From Halalkalibacter wakoensis JCM 9140 (GTDB lineage: Bacteria > Bacillota > Bacilli > Bacillales > Bacillaceae_D): a DNA stretch of 64,000 bases. The position numbers and the translations under genes were made by a program. Where the stretch lies: assembly GCF_000513095.1 (NCBI RefSeq), contig NZ_BAUT01000013.1, positions 19,618 through 83,617 of the forward strand, read 5' to 3'. The notes beneath the pieces are model-generated. The model was not told the origin of the DNA and ran no database searches. It was given only the letters and a program-made list of their open reading frames with translations. The number at the start of each line of letters is the position of its first letter. The first letter of the stretch is position 1. Positions 6,613 to 18,318 of the stretch are shown here, one piece after another.

Positions 6613-8973
6613 ATGGGGAAAACAAAACATCAAGGTCCTATAAAAGCAACAAAAACACCTACACCAAAACACTGGGTAAGTCCCATTCCGTTTGGCTTAG
6701 GAAAAGTCAAGCCTAAACATATTCGGGATACGATGAAAATTGCGTGGGACAACAAAGATAACCTAGGATATGCATCGCGAATCTTAACAAAAGGAGTTTG
6801 TGATGGCTGTGCGTTAGGAGTAGCGGGTCTTCAAGATCAAACATTAAAAGGTCCACATATGTGTACAACACGATTGAATGTTCTTCGTTTGAATACAGCT
6901 CCTGCGATTAAAGAAGAAATCTTACATGCCGATATCGATGAATTACGAAAATATGATAGCACGGAATTAAGAAAGTTAGGTCGTATCCCGTATCCACTTA
7001 TTCGCCGTAAAGGAGAAAGAAGATTCTCTCGTTTAACGTGGGACGACGCTATGGATATGATTGCCGATAAAATGAAGCAATTAGATCCGAAGCAATATGC
7101 GTTTTATTTAACATCTAGAGGAATTACGAATGAATCTTATTATGTGGCAGCAAAAGTAGCGCGGTTCCTAGGTGCGAACAACATTGATAATGCTAGTCGT
7201 ATTTGTCATTCACCTAGTAAAACAGCATTAAAGCGTTCAATCGGTGTTGGTGCTTCTACTTGTAACTATCAAGACTGGTTTGGCGCAGATGTTCTTTTAT
7301 TCTGGGGAAGTGTGGCATCGAATGCATCACCAGTTTCATCGAAATATATGTTAGAAGCGAAAAAACGCGGAGCGAAAATCATCGTTGTCAATCCATATAA
7401 AGAGCCAGCAATGGATAAATATTGGGTTCCTTCAAATGCCGAGTCTGCTTTATTTGGAACAAAACTAGCAGATGATTTCTATCAAGTAAACATTGGTGGA
7501 GACATTGCTTTCATGCACGGAATTATGAAGCACTGGTTTGAAATGGAAGAAAAACAACATGGTTCAGCAATCAATCATGAGTTTGTTCAAGAACATGTCA
7601 ATGCATATGATGAATTAAAAGCTCATGTTGAATCACAATCATGGGATGAGATCGTGAAGTCTTCCGGGATTACAAAAGAAAGAATCATCGAGTTATCTGA
7701 ATTACTAGCTAACAGTAAAAATGCTGTTTATGCTTGGGCGTTAGGATTAACGATGCATGCATTCGCATCTGATAACATTTCACAAGTTGCAAATTTAGCT
7801 CTTCTTCGTGGACACTTAGGTCGCAAATACAATGGTTTGATGCCATTCCGTGGTCACTCATCTGTTCAAGGTTCAGGTGAAATGGGAGCTGATCCATTCG
7901 TATTGCCTGGTGGAGATTTTGTAGAAGATAACATTCAACGAATGGAAAAGATTTGGGGATTTGATATTCCAAGATGGCAAGGGGATGTAGTCGGTGTCAC
8001 ACTAGAAAACATCGTCCTTCCAGAAGACCATGAGCGTAAAGTGAAGCTTTATTACATGTCTGGTGGGAACTTCTTAGAGACAATGCCAGATCCAGATTTT
8101 ATCGCCAAGGCATTAGCTGAACTAGACGTTCGCGTTCATCAAGATATTATTTTAAATACGTCAACATTAGTCGATGCAAAAGAAGCGGTTATCGTTCTTC
8201 CTGCGAAAACTCGTTATGAGCAAGACGGAGGCGGAACATCCACATCTACTGAGCGTATGGTATATTTCTCTCCTGAAATTGAAGGAAACAAGAACCATAT
8301 TGAAGAAGCACGTTCTGAGTGGAAAATTTACATCGACCTTGCAAAACGAGTGAAGCCTGATACAGCTCACCTTGTTGATTTTAAAACAGGCCAAGACATC
8401 CGTAATGAAATTGCGATTGCCAATACGAATTACGAAGGCGTTCAACACCTTAAGAAACAAGGAGATGTGTTCCAGTGGGGCGGCGCATGGCTTTGTGAAG
8501 ATGGCGTATGTCCAACTCCAGATGGAAAAGGAAACTTGCTTCCTGTTGAGATTCCAGACATGGGCAAAAAAGAGGGACAATTTGTTTTAACGACACGTCG
8601 CGGAAAACAATTTAACTCAATGGTTTACAAAGAAACAGATCCATTCAACAATGCAGAGCGTTATGATGTACTAATCAATGCAGAGGATGCACAAAGTTTA
8701 AGCATCGCTGAAGGCGAAGGAATTGTTATCCATAACGGCTTTGGTGTATTCCAAGGAAAAGCAAAATATGCGGACATTTCAAAAGGAAACTTAGGTGTTC
8801 ACTTCCCAGAAGGAAACTTCTTACTTCCAAAAGGAAGATACGAAAAGCTTGCGAAGATTCCTGACTTCAACGTAGCGGTAAAAGTAGAAAAAGCAGATCG
8901 CTACAACGCTAGAAAAGACACGAAATATGTGGAAAGAAGAATAGAAGATTTAGACATGTCTGCTCCGGGTTAA
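6613..8973 (+). CDS. Molybdopterin oxidoreductase, FdhF/YdeP family (formate dehydrogenase alpha-like)
   Basis: 786 residues. CDGCALGVAG near residue 65 is the N-terminal cysteine region of the YdeP group, which lacks the full [4Fe-4S] set of classical FDH. NASRICHSPSKTALKRSIG aligns with the active-site segment, with Cys where FdhF has selenocysteine. LLFWGSVASNASP and FRGHSSVQGSGEMG are Moco-binding segments, and a C-terminal molydopterin-binding beta domain follows residue 640. ATG 6613 sits 8 bases after GGAG. Formate oxidation is likely from fdhD and Moco neighbours, but YdeP-type members have uncertain substrates. Confidence 0.85.
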   Translation: MGKTKHQGPIKATKTPTPKHWVSPIPFGLGKVKPKHIRDTMKIAWDNKDNLGYASRILTKGVCDGCALGVAGLQDQTLKGPHMCTTRLNVLRLNTAPAIKEEILHADIDELRKYDSTELRKLGRIPYPLIRRKGERRFSRLTWDDAMDMIADKMKQLDPKQYAFYLTSRGITNESYYVAAKVARFLGANNIDNASRICHSPSKTALKRSIGVGASTCNYQDWFGADVLLFWGSVASNASPVSSKYMLEAKKRGAKIIVVNPYKEPAMDKYWVPSNAESALFGTKLADDFYQVNIGGDIAFMHGIMKHWFEMEEKQHGSAINHEFVQEHVNAYDELKAHVESQSWDEIVKSSGITKERIIELSELLANSKNAVYAWALGLTMHAFASDNISQVANLALLRGHLGRKYNGLMPFRGHSSVQGSGEMGADPFVLPGGDFVEDNIQRMEKIWGFDIPRWQGDVVGVTLENIVLPEDHERKVKLYYMSGGNFLETMPDPDFIAKALAELDVRVHQDIILNTSTLVDAKEAVIVLPAKTRYEQDGGGTSTSTERMVYFSPEIEGNKNHIEEARSEWKIYIDLAKRVKPDTAHLVDFKTGQDIRNEIAIANTNYEGVQHLKKQGDVFQWGGAWLCEDGVCPTPDGKGNLLPVEIPDMGKKEGQFVLTTRRGKQFNSMVYKETDPFNNAERYDVLINAEDAQSLSIAEGEGIVIHNGFGVFQGKAKYADISKGNLGVHFPEGNFLLPKGRYEKLAKIPDFNVAVKVEKADRYNARKDTKYVERRIEDLDMSAPG

Positions 8974-9002
8974 GAAACAGCCTTTAAGTAGAAAAACTAT
9001 AA

Positions 9003-9044
9003 AACGAGCAGGCCAATTCAAATGAGTTGGCCTGCTCGTTTGTG
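9003..9044 (+). terminator. Strong terminator after the fdhF-like gene
   Basis: ACGAGCAGGCCAA (9003-9015) pairs perfectly with TTGGCCTGCTCGT (9027-9039), then TTTG. The stem is GC-rich and 13 bp long, and could act in both directions between convergent genes. Confidence 0.8.
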
Positions 9045-9090
9045 TGTAAGAAGATCCTATTCATAAAAACCGATGAAAAACAAAACGAAT

Positions 9091-9387
9091 TTAATCAGAA
9101 TTTGTATGATTTAGGTTCTTTCTAGTTTTGTAGAAAAGCCCTAATAGGAAAACTCCTCCAATAGCAAAAAGAAGATAAGGTGGATTTTCGTTTAAGAATA
9201 AGCTAGCTATGAATAAGACAGGAAGGATAATGGTACCAGTAATCAAAGCACTAAGATTAGAATCGTATTTCTTTTTAAATAAATAATGCAATAGTAAAAA
9301 AGGAATCCCGACTATAAGTAGTCCGAAAATAAGCATTAAGATATTGGAAAATGGATTCTGAGCCAGCCATAAAGATAGTTGGTCCAT
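9091..9387 (-). CDS. Small membrane protein, function unknown
   Basis: 98 residues with three hydrophobic stretches: ILMLIFGLLIVGIPFLLLHYLF, ALITGTIILPVLFIASLFL and PYLLFAIGGVFLLGLFY. A short lysine-rich tail follows. The ATG at 9387 has AGAAAGAGG about 8 bases upstream. The gene stands alone, convergent to the fdh terminator and divergent from glpP. I recognise no family. Confidence 0.55.
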   Translation of the reverse strand: MDQLSLWLAQNPFSNILMLIFGLLIVGIPFLLLHYLFKKKYDSNLSALITGTIILPVLFIASLFLNENPPYLLFAIGGVFLLGLFYKTRKNLNHTNSD

Positions 9388-9535
9388 CTGAAAAACCTCT
9401 TTCTAAAATTAACCTATTTCATTCAATCATACCATAAATTATCAAGTTTTTACTAACAGTCTCTTCACTCGCATTTTGACAATCATCCTATTAATTGCTT
9501 TAATAAGCAATGATGCTACAGAGGAGTTGGTGTAT

Positions 9536-10099
9536 ATGTCTTCACAACATTTTATCGATCAAAAAATCTTTCCGGCAGCAAGAACAGTCAAAGAGTTCGA
9601 AAAGCTATTAAAAAGTAAATTTGAAGTGATCATATTATTAAATAGCCATATCGGTCAATTGAAAAGCTTAATTCAATTAGCCAATAAAGCAGGAAAAAAA
9701 GTATTTTTGCATGTTGATTTGGTACAAGGATTGAAAACGGATGAATATGCGGCTCAGTTTATCTGCCAAGATATTAAGCCAGCTGGAATCATTTCAACGA
9801 GAAAAAACGTCGTATTAACAGCGAAAAAGCATTCGATTATTGCGGTTCAACGATTGTTTTTATTAGATTCGATTGCCCTTGAATCAAGTTATAAATTGTT
9901 AGAGACAACAAAGCCTGATTACATTGAAGTTCTGCCAGGAGTTATGCCACACATTATTGAAGAAGTCTATGAGAGAACAGGGATCCCCATTATTGCAGGT
10001 GGTCTTATTCGAGAGAAAGAGGAAGTGGCTAGAGCATTGGATGCGGGGGCAATTGGTGTGACGACTTCGAGACAAGAACTTTGGAGCTTTAAAAAATAG
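9536..10099 (+). CDS. glpP: Glycerol uptake operon antiterminator GlpP
   Basis: 187 residues. HVDLVQGLKTDEYAAQFICQ, IKPAGIISTRKNV, IAVQRLFLLDSIALESSYKLLETTKPDYIEVLPGVMPHII and GGLIREKEEVARALDAGAIGVTTS are the conserved blocks of GlpP, a TIM-barrel-like RNA-binding protein. When bound to glycerol-3-phosphate it prevents termination in glpFK and glpD leaders. ATG 9536 is chosen for its 9-base distance from GAGGAG. It lies directly upstream of glpF, as in Bacillus, and its two expected target leaders are visible at 10164-10254 and 12697-12780. Confidence 0.93.
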   Translation: MSSQHFIDQKIFPAARTVKEFEKLLKSKFEVIILLNSHIGQLKSLIQLANKAGKKVFLHVDLVQGLKTDEYAAQFICQDIKPAGIISTRKNVVLTAKKHSIIAVQRLFLLDSIALESSYKLLETTKPDYIEVLPGVMPHIIEEVYERTGIPIIAGGLIREKEEVARALDAGAIGVTTSRQELWSFKK

Positions 10100-10130
10100 A
10101 AAACATATAAAGAAAAAAGCTGAAAAAACG

Positions 10131-10159
10131 TTGACAGCGTTTTCAACTTTTGTTTTAAT
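10131..10159 (+). promoter_or_regulatory. glpFK promoter with overlapping catabolite (cre) site
   Basis: TTGACA (10131-10136) and TTTAAT (10154-10159) are 17 bp apart. TTGACAGCGTTTTCA (10131-10145) fits the CcpA cre consensus at all but one position and covers the -35 box, the arrangement known for Bacillus glpFK. Confidence 0.6.
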
Positions 10160-10163
10160 AAAT

Positions 10164-10254
10164 AGTAAGTTAATAGATTGTGACGGAGATTTGGAGACGA
10201 GCAATTGACCTATTCATTTATATGATAGGTCCATTTGTTCGTCTCTTTTTTTGT
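10164..10254 (+). promoter_or_regulatory. glpFK leader: GlpP antiterminator region and terminator
   Basis: AGTAAGTTAATA, then GGAGATTTGGAGA, leads into a stem GAGACGAGCAA/TTGTTCGTCTC with inner ACCTAT/ATAGGT, followed by seven T residues. The same AGTAAGTTAATA...GGAGATTAGGAGA string precedes the glpD terminator, so it is the probable GlpP-responsive RNA element. Confidence 0.75.
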
Positions 10255-10309
10255 TGAATAAGTGTTTTAGAATCTTCTGTTACGTCTAAAAGATTGGGGG
10301 AAAAACATA

Positions 10310-12661
<2,352 letters not shown>

Positions 12662-12664
12662 GTA

Positions 12665-12780
12665 TTGAATTTAATTAGAAATACAGTATAATTTAAAGTA
12701 AGTTAATATCGGTCGGAGATTAGGAGAAGACCACAACACTCTAATTAGTAAAGATTAGAGCTGTTGTGGTCTTCTTTTTT
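12665..12780 (+). promoter_or_regulatory. glpD promoter and GlpP-type leader terminator
   Basis: TTGAAT (12665-12670) and TATAAT (12687-12692) are 16 bp apart. The leader then has AGTAAGTTAATA and CGGAGATTAGGAGA, followed by the terminator AGAAGACCACAACA (12725-12738) paired with the complementary TGTTGTGGTCTTCT and a T run. The glpD start lies about 35 bases beyond. Confidence 0.8.
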
Positions 12781-12813
12781 GTCTCTGTTATTACGAATAA
12801 GGGGAGATATGAG

Positions 12814-14493
12814 ATGGCGACTTTTTCAAGCAAGGAACGCGAAATGATTATAGAAGATATGAGCAAACAGCAATTAGACTTACTTGTCATCGGAGGAGGC
12901 ATTACTGGTGCTGGCATTGCGCTAGATGCACAAGTAAGAGGATTAAATACAGGGTTAATTGAGATGCAGGATTTTGCAGCTGGAACGTCCAGTCGCTCTA
13001 CAAAACTTGTTCATGGAGGGCTTCGTTATTTAAAACAATTTGAAGTAAAGCTTGTCGCTGAAGTCGGAAAAGAGCGTGCGATTGTTTATGAAAATGCGCC
13101 TCACGTTACGACTCCAGAGTGGATGCTCTTACCGATGATCGAGGGAGGGACTTTTGGGAAATTCACGACATCAATCGGTCTGAAAGTCTATGATTTTTTA
13201 GCGGGAGTCAGAAAGCACGAACGCCGAAAAATGTTAAATAAAAAAGGTGTTTTGCAAAAAGAGCCACTAGTACGTGAAGATCGTCTGAAAGGTGGCGGTA
13301 TCTATGTGGAATACCGAACTGATGATGCGAGACTCACGTTAGAAGTGTTAAAAGAAGCCGTTACTAGAGGAACGAAAGCAGCCAATTATGCAAAAGCAGA
13401 AGGCTTTATTTACAAAGACGGCAAAGTGGTTGGGGTCAAAGTGAAAGATGTGTTGTCCGGTAAAATCTCTGAAATTTATGCTAAGAAGATTGTGAATGCA
13501 GCAGGTCCTTGGGTTGATACTCTTCGCGTGGAGGATCGATCTAAGAAAGGAAAGTATTTACACTTAACAAAAGGTGTTCATTTGGTCATTGATCAAAGTC
13601 GCTTCCCTCTTAAGCAGGCAGTTTATTTTGATACAGAAAAGGATGGCCGTATGGTGTTTGCCATTCCACGTGATGGAAAAACGTATGTGGGAACGACAGA
13701 CACGACTTACAATGAGGATATAACCCACCCTAGAATGACAGAGGAAGACCGCCGTTATATCATTGGTGCCGTCAATTATATGTTCCCGACTGTGCAGTTA
13801 ACATCCTCTGACATTGAATCAAGCTGGGCGGGCTTACGTCCACTCATTCATGAAGAAGGAAAAAGTGCTTCAGAAATTTCGCGTAAAGATGAAGTGTTTA
13901 TCTCAGATACTGGACTCATTTCGATTGCTGGAGGGAAGCTGACAGGTTATCGGAAAATGGCGGAACGAATCGTAGATCTAGTGGCAAAAGAGCTAGGATT
14001 ACATGCTCCATGTACGACGGCTTCTATCACTTTATCTGGAGGAGATGTTGGTGGATCCACTAATTACGATACCTTTATCAAGAAAAAGAGAACTGCGGGT
14101 ACGGCGTTAGGCTTAAGCGTGGAGGATGCTACACGTGTGACAAAATTATATGGGTCAAATGTCGATAAAGTGTATGATCGGTTACAAAGCAATCAGGACG
14201 AAGCGAAACGAAATCAACTTCCGCCATTGCTTTTAGCTCAACTCCAATATGGAATGGAAGAAGAAATGGTTTCTACCCCAATTGACTTTTTTAACCGACG
14301 AACAAGTGCATTATTTTTTGATATAGATTGGGTAGAGAAGTGGAAAGATCAAGTAACAGACTATATGGCAAAAATGTTGAACTGGTCAAAAGAAGAGAAA
14401 AAACAACATATGGATTATCTTCTGTCAGAACTTTATTATGCGAAAAATCCAATTGACTTTGTACCAAATCATAACAAAAGAAAGCTAAGCTAA
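12814..14493 (+). CDS. glpD: Aerobic glycerol-3-phosphate dehydrogenase GlpD
   Basis: 559 residues. [19 protein letters not shown] (about residues 20-38) is the FAD-binding GxGxxG region. [21 protein letters not shown] and [13 protein letters not shown] are conserved GlpD blocks, and [12 protein letters not shown] lies in the substrate domain. The enzyme oxidises glycerol-3-phosphate to dihydroxyacetone phosphate and feeds electrons to quinone at the membrane. ATG 12814 is 7 bases from GGGGAG; the longer in-frame extension would run into the leader terminator. Confidence 0.96.
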   Translation: MATFSSKEREMIIEDMSKQQLDLLVIGGGITGAGIALDAQVRGLNTGLIEMQDFAAGTSSRSTKLVHGGLRYLKQFEVKLVAEVGKERAIVYENAPHVTTPEWMLLPMIEGGTFGKFTTSIGLKVYDFLAGVRKHERRKMLNKKGVLQKEPLVREDRLKGGGIYVEYRTDDARLTLEVLKEAVTRGTKAANYAKAEGFIYKDGKVVGVKVKDVLSGKISEIYAKKIVNAAGPWVDTLRVEDRSKKGKYLHLTKGVHLVIDQSRFPLKQAVYFDTEKDGRMVFAIPRDGKTYVGTTDTTYNEDITHPRMTEEDRRYIIGAVNYMFPTVQLTSSDIESSWAGLRPLIHEEGKSASEISRKDEVFISDTGLISIAGGKLTGYRKMAERIVDLVAKELGLHAPCTTASITLSGGDVGGSTNYDTFIKKKRTAGTALGLSVEDATRVTKLYGSNVDKVYDRLQSNQDEAKRNQLPPLLLAQLQYGMEEEMVSTPIDFFNRRTSALFFDIDWVEKWKDQVTDYMAKMLNWSKEEKKQHMDYLLSELYYAKNPIDFVPNHNKRKLS

Positions 14494-14540
14494 TCGCTAG
14501 TAAGGAACCGAGTTCTAAAAAATAGAATCGTAATAGGAGT

Positions 14541-14579
14541 AGAAGACCAAATGGCTTTATTCATTTGGTCTTCTTTTTT
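14541..14579 (+). terminator. Terminator after glpD
   Basis: AGAAGACCAAATG pairs with CATTTGGTCTTCT across an eight-base loop and is followed by TTTTTG. The stem shares AGAAGACCA with the glpD leader terminator but has no GlpP-type sequence before it. Confidence 0.8.
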
Positions 14580-14713
14580 GTATTTGAATAAATGAAAGCA
14601 ACTCATTAAAAAAATGTAAGAAATACCTTTCTTAATGTAATCTATATATTGCATTATGCATACTATATATTGTAACATGTGATTATACAATTTTTTACAG
14701 AGGGGTGGAATAA

Positions 14714-15232
14714 ATGTTTTTTAGGAAAAAGAAAGCGGTCGATGAACGGGTGCAAAATATTCAAAACAAAATCTATAAAGAACTCTATATGATTATCATG
14801 GCGCTAGCGATTCTTTCTATTGCGATAAAATTTGCTACGATCGAGGTTTCTCTTCAACTCGTCATGACGGAATGGGTGATTCTACTGTTTTCGTCTCTTT
14901 ATTACTTGCAACGATCTGCTTATCTTGGGATCTACTCAGCGGAAGTGGAAATGCATGATAGTAGGAGTAAGTTGAAGCTAAGAACGAAGCATATCATTAT
15001 TGGAATAGCCATTGGGTTTATCATTGCAGGGGTATTTGCCACAAACAGTGCCGTTAATTATGCAGATAATAGGCAAGAAGCGATAAACTACTTTTTCCTT
15101 GTCTTAGGTGTTTCCCTTTTTATATATGTTCCCATCTTTGCAGGGTTAACCGGCCTTTCGTATTTAGCTGCGAAAAAGAAAAGTGACCAAATGAACGAAA
15201 AGGAATTAGAAGATCAGGAAGGCAAGTGGTAG
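14714..15232 (+). CDS. Membrane protein, DUF6773-like
   Basis: 172 residues with a basic N-terminus (MFFRKKKAVDERVQNIQNKI) and four hydrophobic segments grouped as two pairs (residues about 24-65 and 90-155). The C-terminus is charged. The DERVxxxxNKIYKE opening followed by a helical-hairpin membrane region is what I associate with DUF6773. It is followed directly by an XRE-type regulator gene, a common two-gene arrangement in Firmicutes. Function unknown. A GAGGGGTGG ribosome site precedes ATG 14714. Confidence 0.65.
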   Translation: MFFRKKKAVDERVQNIQNKIYKELYMIIMALAILSIAIKFATIEVSLQLVMTEWVILLFSSLYYLQRSAYLGIYSAEVEMHDSRSKLKLRTKHIIIGIAIGFIIAGVFATNSAVNYADNRQEAINYFFLVLGVSLFIYVPIFAGLTGLSYLAAKKKSDQMNEKELEDQEGKW

Positions 15233-15234
15233 TC

Positions 15235-15435
15235 ATGAAAAACAAACGGCTAAAAATGGCTAGAATGGAGCATGATTTATCTCAAGAAGAACTAGCAAAA
15301 AAAGTGGGTGTCACTAGGCAAACAATTGGCCTTATCGAATTAGGAAAATACAATCCAACATTGAATCTATGTATAGCGATTTGCAAAGCATTAAATAAAA
15401 CATTAGATGAGTTGTTTTGGGATGAGGAGATGTAA
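15235..15435 (+). CDS. XRE-family transcriptional regulator (YgzD/YvaO-like)
   Basis: 66 residues that are almost entirely one helix-turn-helix domain: RMEHDLSQEELAKKVGVTRQTIGLIELGKYNPTLNLCIAICKALNKTLDELFW. This compact single-domain form regulates its own small operon in many bacilli. Start taken as ATG 15235; GTG 15226 is in frame but too near the GGAAGG site. It begins two bases after the stop of the upstream membrane protein, so the pair forms an operon and the membrane protein may be its partner or target. Confidence 0.88.
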   Translation: MKNKRLKMARMEHDLSQEELAKKVGVTRQTIGLIELGKYNPTLNLCIAICKALNKTLDELFWDEEM

Positions 15436-15488
15436 CGAGAAACCTTAATGTTTGCCTCATTATGCCTGCCAAAGAATTGGAGTTTTTG

Positions 15489-15566
15489 TTAAATAAACGT
15501 TTGTTTAATTGTTAAAGTCCTCTTTTGATATGGGATACAGCTATTTAATTAAACGTTTGATTAAAT
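15489..15566. promoter_or_regulatory. Two similar palindromic operator candidates upstream of ferritin
   Basis: TTAAATAAACGTTTGTTTAA (15489-15508) and the related TTAATTAAACGTTTGATTAA (15545-15564) share an AAACGTTT core with near-perfect dyad symmetry and lie 56 bp apart centre to centre. A TATAAT (15628-15633) follows before the ferritin gene. The spacing and symmetry suggest a dimeric repressor of TetR or similar type; which one is unknown. Confidence 0.45.
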
Positions 15567-15661
15567 TCTTAGCAACACAAAGTTAGCCAGTTAAACGGGT
15601 TTCAAGACATAGGAATTAGGGAAATGATATAATAGGGAAAATAATGAAAGGTGGAGTCTGG

Positions 15662-16168
15662 ATGTTAAATGACCAATTAAAAGTAGCGTTAAATGATCAG
15701 ATGAATTTTGAATTTTATGCAGCGCATTCGTATTTGGCTATGGCGGCTTATTGTTCCGCTGAAAGTCTTGATGGCTTTGCGAACTTCTTTTTAGTTCAAG
15801 CGGAGGAAGAGCGTTTTCACGCTATGAAGTTTTATAACTTTATCAATGCTATGGGAGAACGAGCAACGATTCAACAGTTGAAAGAACCAAATAATTCTTT
15901 CTCATCCGTGTTAGATGCGTTTGAAAAAGCGTTAGAGCAAGAAAAAGAAGTGACAAAAAGCATTTATCATTTATCAGACTTAGCATTAGACAGCCGCGAG
16001 CATGCAACAATTACATTTTTGAAATGGTTCATTGAAGAACAAGTTGAAGAAGAGGATATGTTTGACAGCATCATTCAAAAACTAAAACGAATTGATGATG
16101 ACAGCAATGCATTCTTTATGTTGGATGATGAATTTGCAAAACGATCGTTTACTCCTGAGGGAGAGTAA
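15662..16168 (+). CDS. Ferritin (non-heme iron storage, FtnA-like)
   Basis: 168 residues, the normal size of a bacterial ferritin subunit. NDQMNFEFYAAHSYLAMAAYC, AEEERFHAMKFYNFI and FLKWFIEEQVEEEDMFDSI supply the glutamate and histidine ligands of the ferroxidase centre. Twenty-four subunits would form the iron-storing shell. ATG 15662 has GGTGGAG about 7 bases upstream. The C-terminal tail after residue 150 is short and acidic. The promoter region carries a pair of unusual palindromes rather than an obvious Fur box. A hairpin with T run follows (16197-16223). Confidence 0.93.
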   Translation: MLNDQLKVALNDQMNFEFYAAHSYLAMAAYCSAESLDGFANFFLVQAEEERFHAMKFYNFINAMGERATIQQLKEPNNSFSSVLDAFEKALEQEKEVTKSIYHLSDLALDSREHATITFLKWFIEEQVEEEDMFDSIIQKLKRIDDDSNAFFMLDDEFAKRSFTPEGE

Positions 16169-16196
16169 GAGGAGAGCTTATATAGAAGTGACAATG

Positions 16197-16223
16197 AGGT
16201 ATCCAATGAGTGGATACCTTTTT
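16197..16223 (+). terminator. Terminator after ferritin
   Basis: AGGTATCCA and TGGATACCT form a perfect 9-bp stem around a five-base loop, followed by TTTTT. Confidence 0.75.
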
Positions 16224-16381
16224 GGTGTGTAAAGTTATCGATAAGCTCAAATAAATTTTTCTTTATAACCAAATGGTTTTAAATCTGTGTTAAGGTTTAC
16301 ATATATATGGAAAAAAGTTTGAGCTGTTGAAGCTATACAATTTGCAACTAGCAGCTCTTAGCTCAGAGAGGTGAATCGAGT

Positions 16382-16582
16382 GTGTTAATTGGTTTAATGC
16401 AAGGGATAGGGGGCCTCTATTATTGGACTTGGTTTATCTGGCCGTTTGTTTTTGTATTTTCATTGGTTTATAGCATTTCTTCCATCGTAAAAGATGAGGA
16501 AGCCTCGATAAAACCTGTTTTAGTGGCGTCGGTTTCCCTTTTGATCATATTAGCTGGAATTACATCTTCGTTTAATTGGTAA
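16382..16582 (+). CDS. Small two-helix membrane protein, function unknown
   Basis: 66 residues: YYWTWFIWPFVFVFSLVYSISSIV and VLVASVSLLIILAGITSSF form two membrane segments joined by a short acidic loop (KDEEASIK). The GTG start at 16382 follows GAGAGGTG by about 8 bases. No recognised family. It lies 71 bases upstream of another small membrane protein gene and may share its transcript. Confidence 0.5.
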   Translation: MLIGLMQGIGGLYYWTWFIWPFVFVFSLVYSISSIVKDEEASIKPVLVASVSLLIILAGITSSFNW

Positions 16583-16653
16583 TTTCCGTGGAGAGACAGG
16601 TAAACAATAAGAGCGTTTTTTCACTAATCTGGCTGGGAAGGAGGGAATTTTTA

Positions 16654-16920
16654 ATGACAGATAAAAGGAAAACCAATATTTTAGCAGTCACATCTTTAAT
16701 CGTAGGAATTCTGTCGATTTTGTTAACAGCAATGGGGATTGTATTAGGAATAGTAGGGATTGTACTCTCAGTTATCGCCAATAAGCAAATTAAGAAAGCA
16801 AATGAAAATGGTGAACGACTGGCGAAAACCGGGATGTTTTGCAGCATAGCGGGTGTCTGTCTTCAACTTCTTTTTATCGTTGTAGGGATTGTGACTGTTT
16901 TTTCTACACCAGTTGGATGA
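16654..16920 (+). CDS. DUF4190-like small membrane protein
   Basis: 88 residues. The repeated glycine-rich hydrophobic pattern LAVTSLIVGILSILLTAMGIVLGIVGIVLSVIA, a KxGxRLAKTGMFCSIAG linker and a second hydrophobic stretch match DUF4190-type proteins, which have no established function. ATG 16654 is placed by GGAGG at about 16640. The upstream in-frame extension from 16576 has no ribosome site. A bidirectional hairpin (16958-16990) separates it from the convergent trehalase gene. Confidence 0.7.
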   Translation: MTDKRKTNILAVTSLIVGILSILLTAMGIVLGIVGIVLSVIANKQIKKANENGERLAKTGMFCSIAGVCLQLLFIVVGIVTVFSTPVG

Positions 16921-16957
16921 AGAGCCACGTATGATAAGAATGGTTTCTTAATTGCTT

Positions 16958-16990
16958 GAACAAGACACGCTAAATTTGCACGTCTTGTTC
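16958..16990. terminator. Hairpin between convergent genes
   Basis: GAACAAGAC (16958-16966) pairs with GTCTTGTTC (16982-16990) around a 15-base loop. It lies between the DUF4190-like gene and the minus-strand trehalase gene and has no strong T run on the plus side. Confidence 0.4.
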
Positions 16991-17007
16991 ATCAAAATAC
17001 TAATTCT

Positions 17008-18258
17008 TTAGTCAATTTTACAATTTAAGAGTTCAACTGCAAGTTTTTGATAGATGGCATTTGTCCATCCAAATCCCTCTTGTAAAGGGTATCTTCCAGT
17101 AGTGTTAATGTTATAATCTACAACATTATATTTTTCATACATTTTTCCTGTTATCATAAATTGATCCGTACATAAGTTGACCCAACGTCTCGCTATTTCG
17201 ATGCTTATCTCATTGTAACCATATCTTTTAAGACCACTTATAACAATCCATTGTAAGGGTGCCCACCCGTTTGGATAGTCCCACTGAAAACTAGTATAGT
17301 AAATAGAGGTAGCCATCCCTCCACGAACTAAAAACATGTTGACTTTTTCTTGTATAAGTTCAGCTTGGTTTCGATCAGCTACTCCTGCCCATAGAGGGAA
17401 AAATGTGGCTAAAGAAGGATAAACGTACTGTTTGCCTTTAATAAAATTATAGTCAAAATACATATCATGTGAATCACTCCATAAGTAATGATTCATTAAT
17501 TGTTTTCTTTTTCTAGCTCTGTTCTTCCATTCCTGAATTTCATTACCTCTTCCTAATATGCTGGCAAACTCAGATAAATCCGTTTCATATTTATATAACA
17601 ATGAATTAAGTTCTACAGGTATAAAGTGACCGCATTCTCTGTGAAAGCGACCAGTATAATCCCAACCAGATTCTGCTTCTGTTCGTTCTTGCCAGAACTG
17701 TGGAGGGATGTGCATTTCATCAAAATGCAAGTACGCTTCTTCGTGAATTCTTAGCATTTTATCCAGGTCATCAAAATAGCGATTTAATCCAATTTCCCTA
17801 TGATAATGAGTACTAGGATTCATCCAAACATTAAAGTATTCTAGCTTTGCAATTTCATACGCATATTTTAGCCATTCAAGATCCTCATCCCAAACCTCCT
17901 TAATCATTGATGTCAAAAACGGTGGTTGTGAACGACTCAAGTGTGCAACTTCTGAACTATTTGGAATAATACCGAAAGTTTTCATCTGATATAGAAAATT
18001 ATCAACAATACCTCTAGCTAAACGATCTAATTTAGAAATTTTTAATCCTAGCAGTGTAAAGTAACTATCCCAATAAAAGAGCTGTTGAAAAACGCCTCCA
18101 GGAACAACATAAGGATGCGGTAAATAAAATAACTGTCCCTTTGTAAATGGAGGGCTTTCAACTATCAGTTCTTTCCAATACTTATGAATGTATCTTAATG
18201 TCTTTTCAATTTTTTCCTCCGAACAATTTATCTCTATTACAGGTAATTCATAGTCCAA
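17008..18258 (-). CDS. Trehalase, glycoside hydrolase family 37
   Basis: 416 residues. Both GH37 signatures are clear: PGGVFQQLFYWDSYF (about residues 53-67) and QWDYPNGWAP in the C-terminal third. ESGWDYTGRF carries the likely catalytic aspartate and LQEGFGWTN the motif near the catalytic base. No signal peptide, so cytoplasmic hydrolysis of trehalose to glucose is expected. It is shorter than enterobacterial trehalases (about 550). TTG 18258 is favoured by GGAG nine bases upstream; TTG 18267 is the alternative. No transporter or regulator for trehalose is next to it. Confidence 0.82.
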   Translation of the reverse strand: MDYELPVIEINCSEEKIEKTLRYIHKYWKELIVESPPFTKGQLFYLPHPYVVPGGVFQQLFYWDSYFTLLGLKISKLDRLARGIVDNFLYQMKTFGIIPNSSEVAHLSRSQPPFLTSMIKEVWDEDLEWLKYAYEIAKLEYFNVWMNPSTHYHREIGLNRYFDDLDKMLRIHEEAYLHFDEMHIPPQFWQERTEAESGWDYTGRFHRECGHFIPVELNSLLYKYETDLSEFASILGRGNEIQEWKNRARKRKQLMNHYLWSDSHDMYFDYNFIKGKQYVYPSLATFFPLWAGVADRNQAELIQEKVNMFLVRGGMATSIYYTSFQWDYPNGWAPLQWIVISGLKRYGYNEISIEIARRWVNLCTDQFMITGKMYEKYNVVDYNINTTGRYPLQEGFGWTNAIYQKLAVELLNCKID

Positions 18259-18318
18259 CCTAATCAACTCCAGATCAACGGTTTTAATGATTCATATGTT
18301 TTTAAGGAGGGATATAGT

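Noticed and set aside
7200..7215. Selenocysteine in the formate dehydrogenase-like protein
   Set aside because: The active-site codon is TGT (Cys) and the frame has no internal TGA.
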